A DNA stretch of 64,000 bases from COE1 sp965114465 (lineage in GTDB: Bacteria; Bacillota; Clostridia; Lachnospirales; Lachnospiraceae): NCBI GenBank assembly GCA_965114465.1, contig CBCOYO010000001.1, positions 1 through 64,000 on the forward strand. The letters run 5' to 3'. Under the pieces are notes generated by a model. The model was not told where the DNA came from, ran no database searches, and saw nothing but the letters and a program-made list of their open reading frames with translations. How positions within the stretch are numbered: position 1 is the first letter of the stretch; each line of letters opens with the position of its first letter. The translations under genes were made by a program, and so were the position numbers. Of the stretch, positions 1-9,035 are shown in pieces.

Positions 1-69
1 GATATTCTAACTCTGTGCTAAGATTTATACCATATCTGGTAGCATCAAAGCTTATCGCGACAGCTCCGT
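1..69. repeat. Family A palindromic repeat, truncated by window edge
   Basis: About 69 bp matching the right-hand part of the complete copy at 25734-25831, including the shared words ATCAAAGCTTAT and GCGACAGC/GCGATAGC. The left part lies outside the window. A third copy is inverted at 62750-62848. The family looks like a non-coding, MITE-like intergenic palindrome; no protein is encoded. Confidence 0.7.
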
Positions 70-164
70 GGGCGAAGGTGATAAAAATCAGAAAAATTAT
101 CCCCATCAAGATACAAATAAAACAGATAAATATTTGGGAGAGAAAATGTATAGGAGAAAATGTA

Positions 165-1045
165 ATGAATAGGAAATTATATTTGTATACTGCATTACTT
201 GCAGCATTTGCTGTTATTTCGTTTGGAGTAATCCGGCACACAGTAAACGCAAAACCAGAATTTATTGAGATAGATGAGCCTTATATCGTACAGGCAAGCT
301 CTGAGAATGGTAAGAGAACTGCATATATTTCTGATGTTAATTCCAATATCGTATAACAGAGCAAGAAGACATTGACACAATGCAGCAATATACTGCTGCC
401 CCATCTACGGAATTGCCTCCAGAAAGCACACAAGAGAAGCCTTCTGAAACAGAACAAATCGCTGCTTGCACGCTGGAACAGACTCCCACAAGTAATCCAG
501 ATAAAGCAACAGCCAAATCTGTTCCTGCATCGCAGCCAGAAAGCCAAATACCAGCTTCCGATTCCAAAACCGACAAACCAGAAGGGGGGAATCCGCCCGA
601 AGATCTGTCCTCTGCCGCATTAACAACCATTACAAAAACGTTTGAACCGGCAGAAAACTGGACTTCGGATATTTCATTCCAAATGCCTGAAGACTGGAGC
701 TATACTGCTTATGAGCCGTCTGAACCTGACTGGGGTTTTACGATTCAAGTGCAAAAAAGAGAGGATGCTTTTATCAATATTTTCGGGCAGTATGGAACAT
801 TAACATTTCAATCCAGTTCTGCTGAAAGTCCCAAAGACTTTACTACAGCCAGCGGATTAACCGGCAAGCTATATCCTGATACCTATACAGAGAACGACAT
901 CACATATATAAATTATCAAATTGTTTTTGATCTAGCTTCCTATGGTGTCAGCACCAATATGCCGGAATCTGTATACAATGAAAATAAAGAATTAATACAT
1001 CAACTTTTACAAAGCATTGTAATCAAAGACAGTATTTCTGAATAA
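165..1045 (+). pseudogene. Membrane-anchored hypothetical protein, frameshifted
   Basis: An ATG at 165 follows AGGAG with 8-nt spacing and opens an N-terminal membrane or signal segment (roughly residues 4-24), but this frame stops at 356. The next frame is open from 341 to 1045 and carries a Thr/Pro/Glu-rich linker and a compact C-terminal domain of about 130 residues (from about 635) ending in IVIKDSISE. The second part lacks its own ribosome site and signal sequence, so both parts are best read as one gene of about 290 residues broken between about 341 and 356, consistent with loss of one base. It could be a true mutation or an assembly error. The C-terminal domain was not recognised. A strong terminator follows directly. 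Confidence 0.6.
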
Positions 1046-1046
1046 A

Positions 1047-1086
1047 AAATAAGGGGTTGTCACATTACGGCAACCCCTTATTTTTT
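1047..1086. terminator. Bidirectional rho-independent terminator
   Basis: Arms AAATAAGGGGTTG (1047-1059) and CAACCCCTTATTT (1071-1083) are complementary and flanked by A and T runs. It can terminate the plus-strand gene ending at 1045 and the minus-strand gene whose stop codon is at 1085-1087. The core GGGG(C/T)TGTC resembles the ends of the family A repeat. Confidence 0.85.
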
Positions 1087-1267
1087 ATTCTTTAATAATA
1101 TCTAGTTCCGTAAGATTAATACCAGATGATGTCAAAATTACTTTCAATTCAATATAGCGGCGTTTCATCTTTTTGTATGCTGCTGATTCTTTATCTGTAT
1201 CTATCATATAATCTTGCAGCCTTGCAAATTCTTCTACATTTCTTTGCATCATTTCTTTTTCTGACAT
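1085..1267 (-). CDS. Small conserved hypothetical protein (60 aa)
   Basis: The start at 1267 is chosen because AGGTGAT lies just upstream; the longer in-frame extension to 1348 would run into repeat family B and has no ribosome site. The product begins MSEKEMMQRNVEEFARLQDY and is charged and mostly helical, with no signal peptide or membrane segment. It looks like the small cytosolic proteins common in Lachnospiraceae, but no function can be assigned. A palindromic repeat lies about 20 bp upstream of its start, so its promoter is either inside or beyond that repeat. Confidence 0.6.
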   Translation of the reverse strand: MSEKEMMQRNVEEFARLQDYMIDTDKESAAYKKMKRRYIELKVILTSSGINLTELDIIKE

Positions 1268-1287
1268 ATGATCACCTATCTTTCTTT

Positions 1288-1393
1288 TATACTCAAATAC
1301 GATTAGATTTTTCTTTCTACACAACACACATATTGTCCGCTTATGCAAGATGGGTCGTATAAAAATTGGAAAATCTTAACGTTTTTCAGTATA
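1288..1393. repeat. Family B palindromic repeat, copy 1
   Basis: An element of about 106 bp bounded by TATACT...AGTATA, with near-complementary ends (GATTAGATTTTTC / GAAAATCTTAAC) and a shared centre (TGTCCGCTTATGCAA). It is homologous to the elements at 8374-8477 and 62876-62978. It has no coding capacity and looks MITE-like. The remaining 250 bp up to the MBOAT gene hold only that gene's promoter. Confidence 0.8.
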
Positions 1394-1582
1394 TCTATAC
1401 TGATTACTACAACTTAATCATAGCAGATTATGTAAAAGGTGTAAAGCCTTATTCATTACTCTAAACCTTCTTAGCAAATATGCCAAAAATCTTCCCCCAA
1501 ACCCTCTATAAAAACACAGAATGACGAAGTATTACCGATTTTGTTTAAATTTGAAAAATTTATAGAATTTTCAAACATCTTT

Positions 1583-1591
1583 TGTTATAAT
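1583..1591 (+). promoter_or_regulatory. Extended -10 promoter for the MBOAT-SGNH operon
   Basis: TGTTATAAT is a perfect extended -10 (TGnTATAAT) about 55 bp upstream of the ATG at 1646. No good -35 hexamer is seen, as is usual for extended -10 promoters. The ribosome site AGGGGGA precedes the start. Confidence 0.6.
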
Positions 1592-1645
1592 ATAATTCGG
1601 TGGTTTAAATCTGTTTCCACATATATCATGATTTAGGGGGACATC

Positions 1646-3064
1646 ATGGTTTTCAGCAGCTTGACATTTATATTTATATTTTTACCAATTTTTCTTATTT
1701 TATATTATTTTGCTGCTCCTAGAAGTCGAAATATGCTGTTATTTATCGGCAGTCTTATATTTTACGGTATGGGAGAGCCTTACTATTTATTTTTAATTCT
1801 GCTGTCCATTTTTGTGAACTATGGTTTAGGACGGCTGATAGCCTTATTTTATATGAAAAAGCGGCAGAAAACCTTTTTTTTACTTCTTGCGCTGTTGTAT
1901 GATTTCGGGCTTTTACTATTTTTTAAATACACAAACTTTTTTATTGAAAATATCAATGCGCTATTATTATTCCACAACGACTGGAATCCGATTGAACCAT
2001 TAAAGCTTACTTTGCCGCTTGGCATCAGCTTCTATACATTTCAGATTGTATCGTATATCGTTGATGTGTACCGCGGAGATGTAAAGGCGGACAGTTCCAT
2101 TGTTAGTCTTGGTGCATATTTGTGTATGTTTCCACAGTTAATAGCCGGCCCGATTGTTGTATACTCCGATATCTGTACAGAACTCAAGGCAAGGACAATT
2201 TCTATTGAAAAGCTTGACAATGGTCTAAAAACGTTTATTATTGGACTTGGATACAAAGTCATTATTGCAAACCGTATTGGTACTTTATGGAATGAAGTTT
2301 GTACCATCGGTTTTGAAAGTATTTCAACGCCGCTTGCGTGGTTGGGGGCGTTTGCATATTCGATGCAGCTTTATTTTGATTTCTGCGGATATTCGTTAAT
2401 GGCAATTGGACTTGGCGAAATGCTGGGATTCCATATGCCGGAGAATTTCAAACACCCTTACATGGCTAGAAGCGTTACGGATTTCTGGCGCAGATGGCAT
2501 ATTACGCTGGGCGCATGGTTTCGAGAATATGTCTATATTCCTCTTGGCGGCAACCGTAAAGGATCGTTTCACACAATATGTAATTTGCTTGTTGTATGGT
2601 TTTTAACCGGCTTTTGGCACGGCGCTGCTTGGAATTTTATTCTTTGGGGGCTTTTTATCTTTGTATTGCAAATAATTGAGAAAAATATTACATTGAAATG
2701 GCTGACAGGCGATCATATTGTTTCAAAAATTGTTTCGCATATTTATATGATATTTTACATATTGATTAGCTGGACGATTTTTGCCATTAGTGATTTTACA
2801 GAACTTGGTGTTTATTTAGGACGTATGTTTCCATTTTTCGGCGTAGGCAGTACAATTAACCCTGCCGATTTTATTAAGCAGCTCACGACTTACGCGCCGT
2901 TGTTGATAACGTGCATTATTTTTGCAACGGAATATCCTGAACAGCTTTTTGACAAAATACGCCACAAAAAGCTTGGTATTGTAATTGCACTCGGTATTTT
3001 TTGGTATGCGATATACTTCTTATCCATTGGCGTAAACAACCCGTTTCTATACTTTAGATTTTAA
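1646..3064 (+). CDS. MBOAT-family O-acyltransferase (AlgI/DltB-like)
   Basis: A polytopic membrane protein of 472 aa, the usual size for AlgI-like MBOAT enzymes, which move acyl groups (often acetyl) across the membrane onto extracellular polysaccharide, peptidoglycan or teichoic acid. The N-terminus (MVFSSLTFIFIFLPIFLILY) is typical. Family motifs include DFWRRWHITLGAWFREYVYIP (about residues 277-297) and FWHGAAWNF, whose His near residue 324 is the expected catalytic residue. Many hydrophobic segments span the protein. It is followed after 21 bp by an SGNH-esterase-like gene, the common two-gene arrangement in which MBOAT exports the acyl group and the SGNH protein transfers it. The substrate polymer cannot be told from the sequence. 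AGGGGGA supports the start. Confidence 0.9.
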   Translation: MVFSSLTFIFIFLPIFLILYYFAAPRSRNMLLFIGSLIFYGMGEPYYLFLILLSIFVNYGLGRLIALFYMKKRQKTFFLLLALLYDFGLLLFFKYTNFFIENINALLLFHNDWNPIEPLKLTLPLGISFYTFQIVSYIVDVYRGDVKADSSIVSLGAYLCMFPQLIAGPIVVYSDICTELKARTISIEKLDNGLKTFIIGLGYKVIIANRIGTLWNEVCTIGFESISTPLAWLGAFAYSMQLYFDFCGYSLMAIGLGEMLGFHMPENFKHPYMARSVTDFWRRWHITLGAWFREYVYIPLGGNRKGSFHTICNLLVVWFLTGFWHGAAWNFILWGLFIFVLQIIEKNITLKWLTGDHIVSKIVSHIYMIFYILISWTIFAISDFTELGVYLGRMFPFFGVGSTINPADFIKQLTTYAPLLITCIIFATEYPEQLFDKIRHKKLGIVIALGIFWYAIYFLSIGVNNPFLYFRF

Positions 3065-3085
3065 CATTGGAGGTAATTGTACTCT

Positions 3086-4525
3086 ATGAACAAAAGCAGC
3101 AAAACGCCTTATGCCCTGCTCCTTTCCATACTTTTATCAACCTTCTTATTCTCTTTGCTGGGCAGCTATTGGAACATAAGTTATTATCACAATAAACTTA
3201 CGTTATCGGCATCAAGCCTGCCATTTGCAACCGCTATGCAAGGATTGCACGACGGTTTATATAAAAAAGGCTTTCAGTTTAAAACTACTTTTAATATTTC
3301 GCAGAGTCTGTTTGCTTCCTCTCCTTTTACGAAGCACAGCGGAGATATTGCCGCTGTTATGGCACAAATTCCCGGAGAAGAAGGACAAAATTTTATTGGA
3401 AACAGCAGACTTTCCAAAGCCAATCAAGGTGAAACCTCCGATGAAGCAAATACCGTTTCCATGTCCGATTCAAACAATGCTGCGGACGGTACGCTTACAT
3501 TTACGACTGCAACCGACGAATATTTTGAAGACGCCTGTTTTATTGGAGATTCCCGCACGGTCGGATTAAGTGAATTTTCGGGGATTGAGAATGCTACATT
3601 TTTATGTAAATCCTCTCTTTCCATTTATGACTACGAAAAGCCTAAAATTACTTACGAGGATAAGAAAACGTCAGTACACGATGTCCTAATGGAGAAACAA
3701 TTCGGAAAAATCTACCTTATGGTAGGAATTAATGAATGTGGCACTGGTACGCCGGAATCATTTTTTGAACGTTACCGCCAAGTTCTGGAAAATATCCGTG
3801 AAATCCAGCCAGACGCTCTTATTTTTATTCAAGCGAATTTAACCGTAACGAAAGAAAAATCTGCCGAGGAGGAAGTTGTTACCAATGAAAATATCTCCGC
3901 GCGCAATACTATAATTTCCCAACTTGCAAACCAAAAAGATATTTTTTATATTGATGTGAATGAAAGCAGCCTGTGCGAAGACGGAATTTTGATTTCGGAT
4001 TATACATGGGATCAAGTACATATTAAGGCGCAGTATTATACTGTATGGAAAGATTTCCTGCTACAGCACGCAATTATTGTTGAGGATGCCTCCACAGAGG
4101 AATCCAAACCTGATTCGGACAATAATTCTCCTGAAAATAACGATAACGAAAACGGCGTGCCAGAAAGCGAAACTTCTACTGAAACAGATATTCCACAAGA
4201 GAGTACAGAAAATTCAACGGAAACAGAAAGCACCGATACGCCAGAAGGCACAACGCAGGAAAACGCAACTGCACCAGAGAACGGCACGCAGCCTGTCGAG
4301 CCGCCACAAGAGGACAATCAGCAGCCTGTCAATCCGCCGCAGGAGAACAACACGCAGCCTGTAGAACCGCCACAAGAGGACAATCAGCAGCCTGTCAATC
4401 CACCGCAGGAGAACACACAACCTGCTGATTTCCCACCGGAAAACGGCGCACAGGGCGCTGAGAATACACCAAATCCCCCTTTGCCAGAAGATGGATTTTC
4501 GCAGGATATCAATCCTGCACCATAA
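3086..4525 (+). CDS. SGNH/GDSL-fold secreted acyltransferase or esterase with Pro/Glu-rich tail
   Basis: The start at 3086 (MNKSSKTPYA) is preferred over a TTG nine bases earlier that is too close to GGAGG. The 479-aa product has an N-terminal membrane anchor (about residues 9-27), a variable region, and an SGNH domain: block I FIGDSRTVG (Ser near residue 154), block III VGINECGTG, and a DxxH pair in WDQVHIKAQY near residue 308. The last ~130 residues are low-complexity Pro/Glu/Gln/Asn with an imperfect repeat (QPVEPPQEDNQ, QPVNPPQEN), probably a wall-spanning or disordered tail. With the MBOAT upstream it probably completes O-acylation of a surface polymer. An enzyme that instead removes acyl groups cannot be excluded. 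Confidence 0.85.
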   Translation: MNKSSKTPYALLLSILLSTFLFSLLGSYWNISYYHNKLTLSASSLPFATAMQGLHDGLYKKGFQFKTTFNISQSLFASSPFTKHSGDIAAVMAQIPGEEGQNFIGNSRLSKANQGETSDEANTVSMSDSNNAADGTLTFTTATDEYFEDACFIGDSRTVGLSEFSGIENATFLCKSSLSIYDYEKPKITYEDKKTSVHDVLMEKQFGKIYLMVGINECGTGTPESFFERYRQVLENIREIQPDALIFIQANLTVTKEKSAEEEVVTNENISARNTIISQLANQKDIFYIDVNESSLCEDGILISDYTWDQVHIKAQYYTVWKDFLLQHAIIVEDASTEESKPDSDNNSPENNDNENGVPESETSTETDIPQESTENSTETESTDTPEGTTQENATAPENGTQPVEPPQEDNQQPVNPPQENNTQPVEPPQEDNQQPVNPPQENTQPADFPPENGAQGAENTPNPPLPEDGFSQDINPAP

Positions 4526-4542
4526 ACAATTGCCAATACTAT

Positions 4543-4628
4543 CAGGCAGAAAAGATTTATCTTCCTCTACTCATACGCTGGGCATCAGCTTGCTGACAAT
4601 ATTTCCTTTGAATGGGGCTGTACATAAA
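4543..4628 (-). repeat. Family D two-stem element, copy 1 (degenerate)
   Basis: Read on the minus strand it runs from TTTATGTACAG through a hairpin region to GAGTAGAGGAAGATAAATC, matching the layout at 13856-14127, 28579-28660 and 50778-50858. Its stems are weaker than in the other copies. Like them it lies beside a hairpin terminator, here between convergent genes. Confidence 0.55.
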
Positions 4629-4630
4629 TC

Positions 4631-4665
4631 AAGGGACTTCCAACTAAGGCAGTCCCTTTTATTTT
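4631..4665 (+). terminator. Rho-independent terminator after the SGNH gene
   Basis: AAGGGACT (4631 onward) pairs with AGTCCCTT and is followed by TTTTATTTT. It lies between convergent genes; the minus-strand reading, for clpB, has a poorer T run. Confidence 0.75.
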
Positions 4666-4728
4666 CTCAGCGGTTCTTTTCAACGCTTATTTATTTGCTT
4701 GCTTTTTTACTTTATACTTTTTTGCTTT

Positions 4729-7317
4729 TTACTTTTTTACTGCTGTTAATTCCTGCGCTTTTTCATCCAGATCAATCCAAATAGTATCACCTGTCTTCAC
4801 TTCATCCGCAAGAATCAATTTCGCCGCCAGTGTTTCCACATATTTCTGAATAAACCGCTTTAATGGTCTTGCGCCATATACAGGATCATATCCGTTTTCC
4901 ACAATAAAGTGCTGTGCCGCATCGCTGATTTCAATGGTCAGTTCTTTATCCTCCAAACGCCGGTTAATATCCTTTAATATCAGTGCTATAATGCCACTAA
5001 TATTCTCTTTCGTCAACGGTTTAAACAAAATTGTTTCATCAAGACGATTTAAAAATTCTGGTCTAAAGTGTGTACGCAAATCATTCAATACCAATTCCTG
5101 TGCTGACTGGCTGATTTCTCCGTCTGCATCAATGCCTTCCAATAAATACTGTGCGCCAATATTGGAGGTCATAATTAATATCGTATTTTTAAAATCTACC
5201 GTTCGTCCCTGTGAATCAGTAATACGACCGTCATCCAGCACTTGCAGCAAAATATTAAATACATCTGGATGCGCCTTTTCCACTTCATCAAACAAAACAA
5301 CGCTGTAAGGCTTTCTACGCACTGCCTCGGTAAGCTGTCCGCCCTCGTCATAGCCGACATATCCAGGAGGCGCTCCAATCAATCGTGATACAGAATGTTT
5401 CTCCATATATTCACTCATATCAATCCGCACCATATTAGACTCATCATCAAACAGCGATGCAGCAAGCGCTTTGGCAAGTTCTGTCTTGCCAACACCAGTA
5501 GGCCCTAAAAACAGAAAAGAACCGATTGGCTTTTCAGGGTCTTTAATCCCTGCTTTTGAACGGATAATCGCTTCTGTTACTTTTGTAACACCCTCCTCCT
5601 GACCGATTACACGCTTATGCAGTTGGGCGTCAAGATGCAGTGTTTTATTACGTTCACTCTCATTTAACTTTGCAACCGGAATCCCTGTCCAGCGCGAAAT
5701 GATTCTCGCGATTTCCTCTTCCGAAACGCTTTCATGCACCAAGGACATTTCTCTTGCGTGAACGGTTTCCTCCTCTTTTTCAAGCTGACGTTTTAATTCT
5801 GGAAGCTTGCCGTAGCTTAGTTCCGCTGCCTTTTCCAGATTTCCTTCTCGCTGCGCAATCTGTATCTGATCGTTCATTGCCTCGATATCTTCTCTTAGCT
5901 TGGAAAGCCGCTCCACACACGCCTTCTCATTATCCCACTGCGCTTTGCGGTTGTTAAATTCTGCCTTCTGCTCCGCAAGTTCTGCCTGTAAAGCTTCCAA
6001 TCGTTCCTTGCTCAAGCGGTCTTCCTCTTTTTTCAATGCAGCAACTTCTATTTCCATCTGCATCATTTTCCGTTGTAATTCATCTAACTCTGTCGGCATA
6101 GAATCCAGCTCTGTCTTAATCATTGCACAAGCTTCATCTACTAAGTCAATCGCTTTATCCGGCAAAAAACGGTCAGAAATATACCGATTGGAAAGCACTG
6201 CCGCACTAACAAGCGCATTGTCCATTATCTTAACACCATGAAATACTTCATAGCGCTCTTTTAATCCTCGTAAAATACTAATGGTATCTTCCACAGTCGG
6301 CTCGTCAACCATAACTGGCTGAAAACGCCGTTCCAGCGCAGGGTCTTTCTCAATATACTGGCGATACTCGTCCAGTGTTGTAGCGCCGATACAGTGCAGT
6401 TCACCCCTTGCAAGCATAGGCTTTAGCATATTTCCAGCATCCATTGCCCCCTCTGTCTTGCCCGCTCCGACAATGGTGTGCAGTTCATCAATAAAAAGAA
6501 TAATCTGCCCATCGCTGTTTTTCACATCCTCAAGTACTGCCTTTAAACGCTCCTCAAATTCTCCGCGGTATTTCGCTCCGGCAACCAATGCGCCCATATC
6601 CAGTGAAAACACCTTTTTATCCTTTAATCCCTGCGGCACGTCCCCCCGCACAATACGCTGCGCCAATCCCTCGACTACCGCTGTTTTGCCGACACCCGGT
6701 TCGCCGATTAACACAGGGTTATTCTTTGTTTTCCTTGAAAGGATTCGGATAATATTGCGAATTTCATTGTCGCGGCCAATTACAGGGTCAAGTTTTTGAT
6801 TCCTTGCTTTTTCCACTAGATCTTGCCCATATTTTTCCAATGTATCGTATGTTGCTTCGGGATTGTCGCTTGTCACTCGCTGGTTGCCACGCACTTCAGA
6901 TAGCGCTTTTAAGAACCGCTCCCTTGTAATACCGTATTCACGGAAAATCTCTTTGATTTCCTTGTTTGGATTTTGCAGCATAGATAAGAATAAATGTTCG
7001 ACAGATACATATTCATCCCCCATGCGCTTTGCTTCATCTTCTGCGCTAATTAGTACTTTATTGAGATACTGCCCCACATAAGGCTGTCCTCCTTGTACTT
7101 TTACACGTTTATCCAGCGCCTTCTTAACCCTATCCAGAAAATAGTCTTTGTTGATCTCCATTTTCTCTATTAATTTCAGGATCAGGCTGTCCTCAATTGC
7201 CAGCAAACCATACAGTAAATGCTCCTGCTCTAATTCCTGATTGCCATACTCCATAGCAAGTTTCTCACAGGCATTGACTGCTTCCATTGATTTTTGTGTA
7301 AATTTTTGAATATTCAT
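4729..7317 (-). CDS. clpB: ATP-dependent disaggregase ClpB
   Basis: An 862-aa Hsp100 chaperone, full length for ClpB, which threads aggregated proteins through a hexameric ring together with DnaK. Visible parts are an N-terminal double Clp repeat (about 1-145), AAA+ domain 1 with Walker A GEPGVGKT (about 205) and Walker B LFIDELHT, the coiled-coil M domain (about 410-525) that separates ClpB from ClpC/ClpA, AAA+ domain 2 with GPTGVGKT (about 605), and a C-terminal D2-small domain. The start at 7317 (MNIQKFTQKSMEAV) has GGAGG eight bases upstream and is better than the ATG at 7335. It is monocistronic with a good promoter at 7385-7412. No CIRCE or CtsR operator was found. Confidence 0.97.
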   Translation of the reverse strand: MNIQKFTQKSMEAVNACEKLAMEYGNQELEQEHLLYGLLAIEDSLILKLIEKMEINKDYFLDRVKKALDKRVKVQGGQPYVGQYLNKVLISAEDEAKRMGDEYVSVEHLFLSMLQNPNKEIKEIFREYGITRERFLKALSEVRGNQRVTSDNPEATYDTLEKYGQDLVEKARNQKLDPVIGRDNEIRNIIRILSRKTKNNPVLIGEPGVGKTAVVEGLAQRIVRGDVPQGLKDKKVFSLDMGALVAGAKYRGEFEERLKAVLEDVKNSDGQIILFIDELHTIVGAGKTEGAMDAGNMLKPMLARGELHCIGATTLDEYRQYIEKDPALERRFQPVMVDEPTVEDTISILRGLKERYEVFHGVKIMDNALVSAAVLSNRYISDRFLPDKAIDLVDEACAMIKTELDSMPTELDELQRKMMQMEIEVAALKKEEDRLSKERLEALQAELAEQKAEFNNRKAQWDNEKACVERLSKLREDIEAMNDQIQIAQREGNLEKAAELSYGKLPELKRQLEKEEETVHAREMSLVHESVSEEEIARIISRWTGIPVAKLNESERNKTLHLDAQLHKRVIGQEEGVTKVTEAIIRSKAGIKDPEKPIGSFLFLGPTGVGKTELAKALAASLFDDESNMVRIDMSEYMEKHSVSRLIGAPPGYVGYDEGGQLTEAVRRKPYSVVLFDEVEKAHPDVFNILLQVLDDGRITDSQGRTVDFKNTILIMTSNIGAQYLLEGIDADGEISQSAQELVLNDLRTHFRPEFLNRLDETILFKPLTKENISGIIALILKDINRRLEDKELTIEISDAAQHFIVENGYDPVYGARPLKRFIQKYVETLAAKLILADEVKTGDTIWIDLDEKAQELTAVKK

Positions 7318-7384
7318 AGTCAATCCTCCCGTCAATTTCTATCTTATTTCTTGTTTTGCTTCTTGTTTTATCTGTTCTATATCT

Positions 7385-7412
7385 AATATAACACTTTTTT
7401 TTAGATTGTCAA
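7385..7412 (-). promoter_or_regulatory. Vegetative promoter of clpB
   Basis: On the minus strand TTGACA, a 16-bp spacer and TATATT, about 70 bp upstream of the clpB start. No inverted TTAGCACTC repeat or tandem GGTCAAA heptads were seen nearby. Confidence 0.65.
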
Positions 7413-7729
7413 TTTAGTTTATACGATTATTATAATTTTTATAATTTATTCATATAGAACTGCTGATATTCTTATTTACTCCTATTATGCGTTGGTTTAT
7501 TGCAAGTTACGCATTTATATCTAATTTCATTTTTTATGTCTTTTGCTTCTTATAATTTCACCGTATTTTAAAATGATGTTCGCCTGCCCCAATAAACTAT
7601 GGCTTTATTATTGCACATCTTAATCACCACGTTTTCTGGAAAATTTTGTAGTAAATACAAAATCCTAGACGAAACTGTGACATTTATTCAATATTTTTAC
7701 TATATTTTCTATGGATTTTTTCCGATATA
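7413..7729. other. Intergenic region without a recognised gene
   Basis: About 320 bp of AT-rich sequence between divergent genes. It holds a small dyad (AATAAA...TTTATT around 7591-7610) but no convincing reading frame, RNA gene or family repeat. Confidence 0.5.
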
Positions 7730-7738
7730 TGTTATAAT
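7730..7738 (+). promoter_or_regulatory. Extended -10 promoter for the 7807 gene
   Basis: TGTTATAAT is a perfect extended -10 element about 70 bp upstream of the ATG at 7807. It matches exactly the element before the MBOAT operon. Confidence 0.5.
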
Positions 7739-7806
7739 AGAGTAACAGTTTAAATTTTAACTGATACATAATAATACGAATATGTTTGAAAGATGGTGTA
7801 TTAACA

Positions 7807-8307
7807 ATGGACGCTGCTACAGCTTATTTCTTAAAAAGGTATTATCCCCATGTAATTAAATGGTGGTTGGTCGTATATATTCCAGAAGCAGTACGAATAT
7901 GGCCCTCTAAAGCAGAAAAGGAGGCGGCGCTGCGCTTGGAAGCAAAAGAAGCAAAGCAAAAGCCCGCTATTGAACAGAAAAAGCCGAGTCTTACGCAAAA
8001 CACAATCCCAGACGCTGCGGCTTACAATGCTGCTACAGGTTCTTACTCCGGCTTATATGGTCAAGGGCCTGTTGACGAAAGTACCAAAGCCGCGTTAGAT
8101 GCAATTATGAATACTTCCAACAATCAAAATACGGTTGACTCTCTTTTATCAAGCGCACAGCCGCAAAAAGAAGTCATTCTGCCGCCAGAGCATAAAGAAA
8201 TCGTTGATGAGGCAAATGCGATTTACAATCGACTGATGCGTGAAGCTGCAGAAGATGAGGCGAAGAAACAAGCAGAGATTGAAGCGGCACGGCAGAAGTA
8301 TGCGTAA
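7807..8307 (+). CDS. Hypothetical protein, charged C-terminus
   Basis: A 166-aa product from the ATG at 7807 (MDAATAYFLKRYYPHVIKWW); an in-frame TTG at 7786 is a less likely start. The aromatic and basic N-terminus (to about residue 35) includes WWLVVYIPEAVRIW, too short and broken for a certain membrane span. A basic helix, a Ser/Asn/Gln-rich middle and an Ala/Glu/Lys helical C-terminus (AEDEAKKQAEIEAARQKYA) follow. There is no known catalytic motif. It stands alone, with its own extended -10 promoter. I do not recognise the family. Confidence 0.65.
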   Translation: MDAATAYFLKRYYPHVIKWWLVVYIPEAVRIWPSKAEKEAALRLEAKEAKQKPAIEQKKPSLTQNTIPDAAAYNAATGSYSGLYGQGPVDESTKAALDAIMNTSNNQNTVDSLLSSAQPQKEVILPPEHKEIVDEANAIYNRLMREAAEDEAKKQAEIEAARQKYA

Positions 8308-8373
8308 CTTTTACGATTATTCCAATACCTAATATTTTAGGGCTGCTGCATAAATATTACATATATAAAATAT

Positions 8374-8477
8374 TATACTCACGAGCGATTAGATTTTCCT
8401 TTCTGCACAGCACGTATTGCCCGCTTATGCAATATAGGCTGTGCAGAAATTGGAAAATCTTAACGGTTGTTAGTATA
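8374..8477. repeat. Family B palindromic repeat, copy 2
   Basis: A 104-bp near-perfect inverted repeat. The ends TATACT...AGTATA and AGATTTTCC/GGAAAATCT flank a central palindrome built on TTTCTGCACAGC and GCTGTGCAGAAA. It is close in sequence to copy 3 at 62876-62978 and lies between convergent genes. Confidence 0.85.
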
Positions 8478-8543
8478 GCTTAACAGAGATTAATACTGCC
8501 AATCTTGTATATTTTTTGAATGCAGCCGCCCTTATTTTTATGC

Positions 8544-9035
8544 TTATTTTATGCTTTCAGAAGAATATTGCTCTTTGTCAAAAGAGATATATGCAGTCAT
8601 TTCATTATAATCCTGAAACAGGATAAGCGAGTTTGATTTTTGTGTAAAGAGAAAAGAAATATCTTTTAAAATATCCATACCCAACGTATAATCTGTAATT
8701 CTGCTGTCAAATGTAATCCAAATATCTTTATCTTTTAAATTTACGTTATCTCCCAGCTTTATCAGCGCAACATGATATCTATAAAATCTTACGCTTAGTC
8801 CTTCGACAAAACCACCTAAATCAATATGCTCCTGCTTTTCAAATAACTTTTCGTCTAACCGTCTATCTAAATCTCTGTAATAACAGCATGTATACCGTGC
8901 TCCGGTATCGACAATAAAATTTATTGTTTCTATATGCGGTTTATCAAATCTTGTTCCAAGGACAAAATCACAATCTATATAAAACCGATTATCTATTAAT
9001 TTAATATTTTGCAAAATTATTCCTTTCTTATCCAT
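8544..9035 (-). CDS. Retropepsin-like aspartic protease family protein
   Basis: A 163-aa soluble protein with the aspartic-protease signature INFIVDTGARYT (Asp near residue 43, DTGA) and a downstream DYTLGMDILKDI block that matches the second conserved strand-helix of retroviral-type pepsins (LGxDxL). Retropepsins of this size act as homodimers, each giving one DTG(A/S). There is no signal peptide. The ATG at 9035 lies inside the stop of the upstream 92-aa gene (ATGGATAA), so the two are translationally coupled. The pair is 24 bp downstream of porB. The substrate is unknown. A binding-only relative of the fold is possible, but the Asp-Thr-Gly triad is intact. Confidence 0.65.
   Translation of the reverse strand: MDKKGIILQNIKLIDNRFYIDCDFVLGTRFDKPHIETINFIVDTGARYTCCYYRDLDRRLDEKLFEKQEHIDLGGFVEGLSVRFYRYHVALIKLGDNVNLKDKDIWITFDSRITDYTLGMDILKDISFLFTQKSNSLILFQDYNEMTAYISFDKEQYSSESIK

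Noticed and set aside
7318..7450. CIRCE or CtsR operator at clpB
   Set aside because: Neither the TTAGCACTC inverted repeat nor GGTCAAA heptads were found; only an ordinary promoter.
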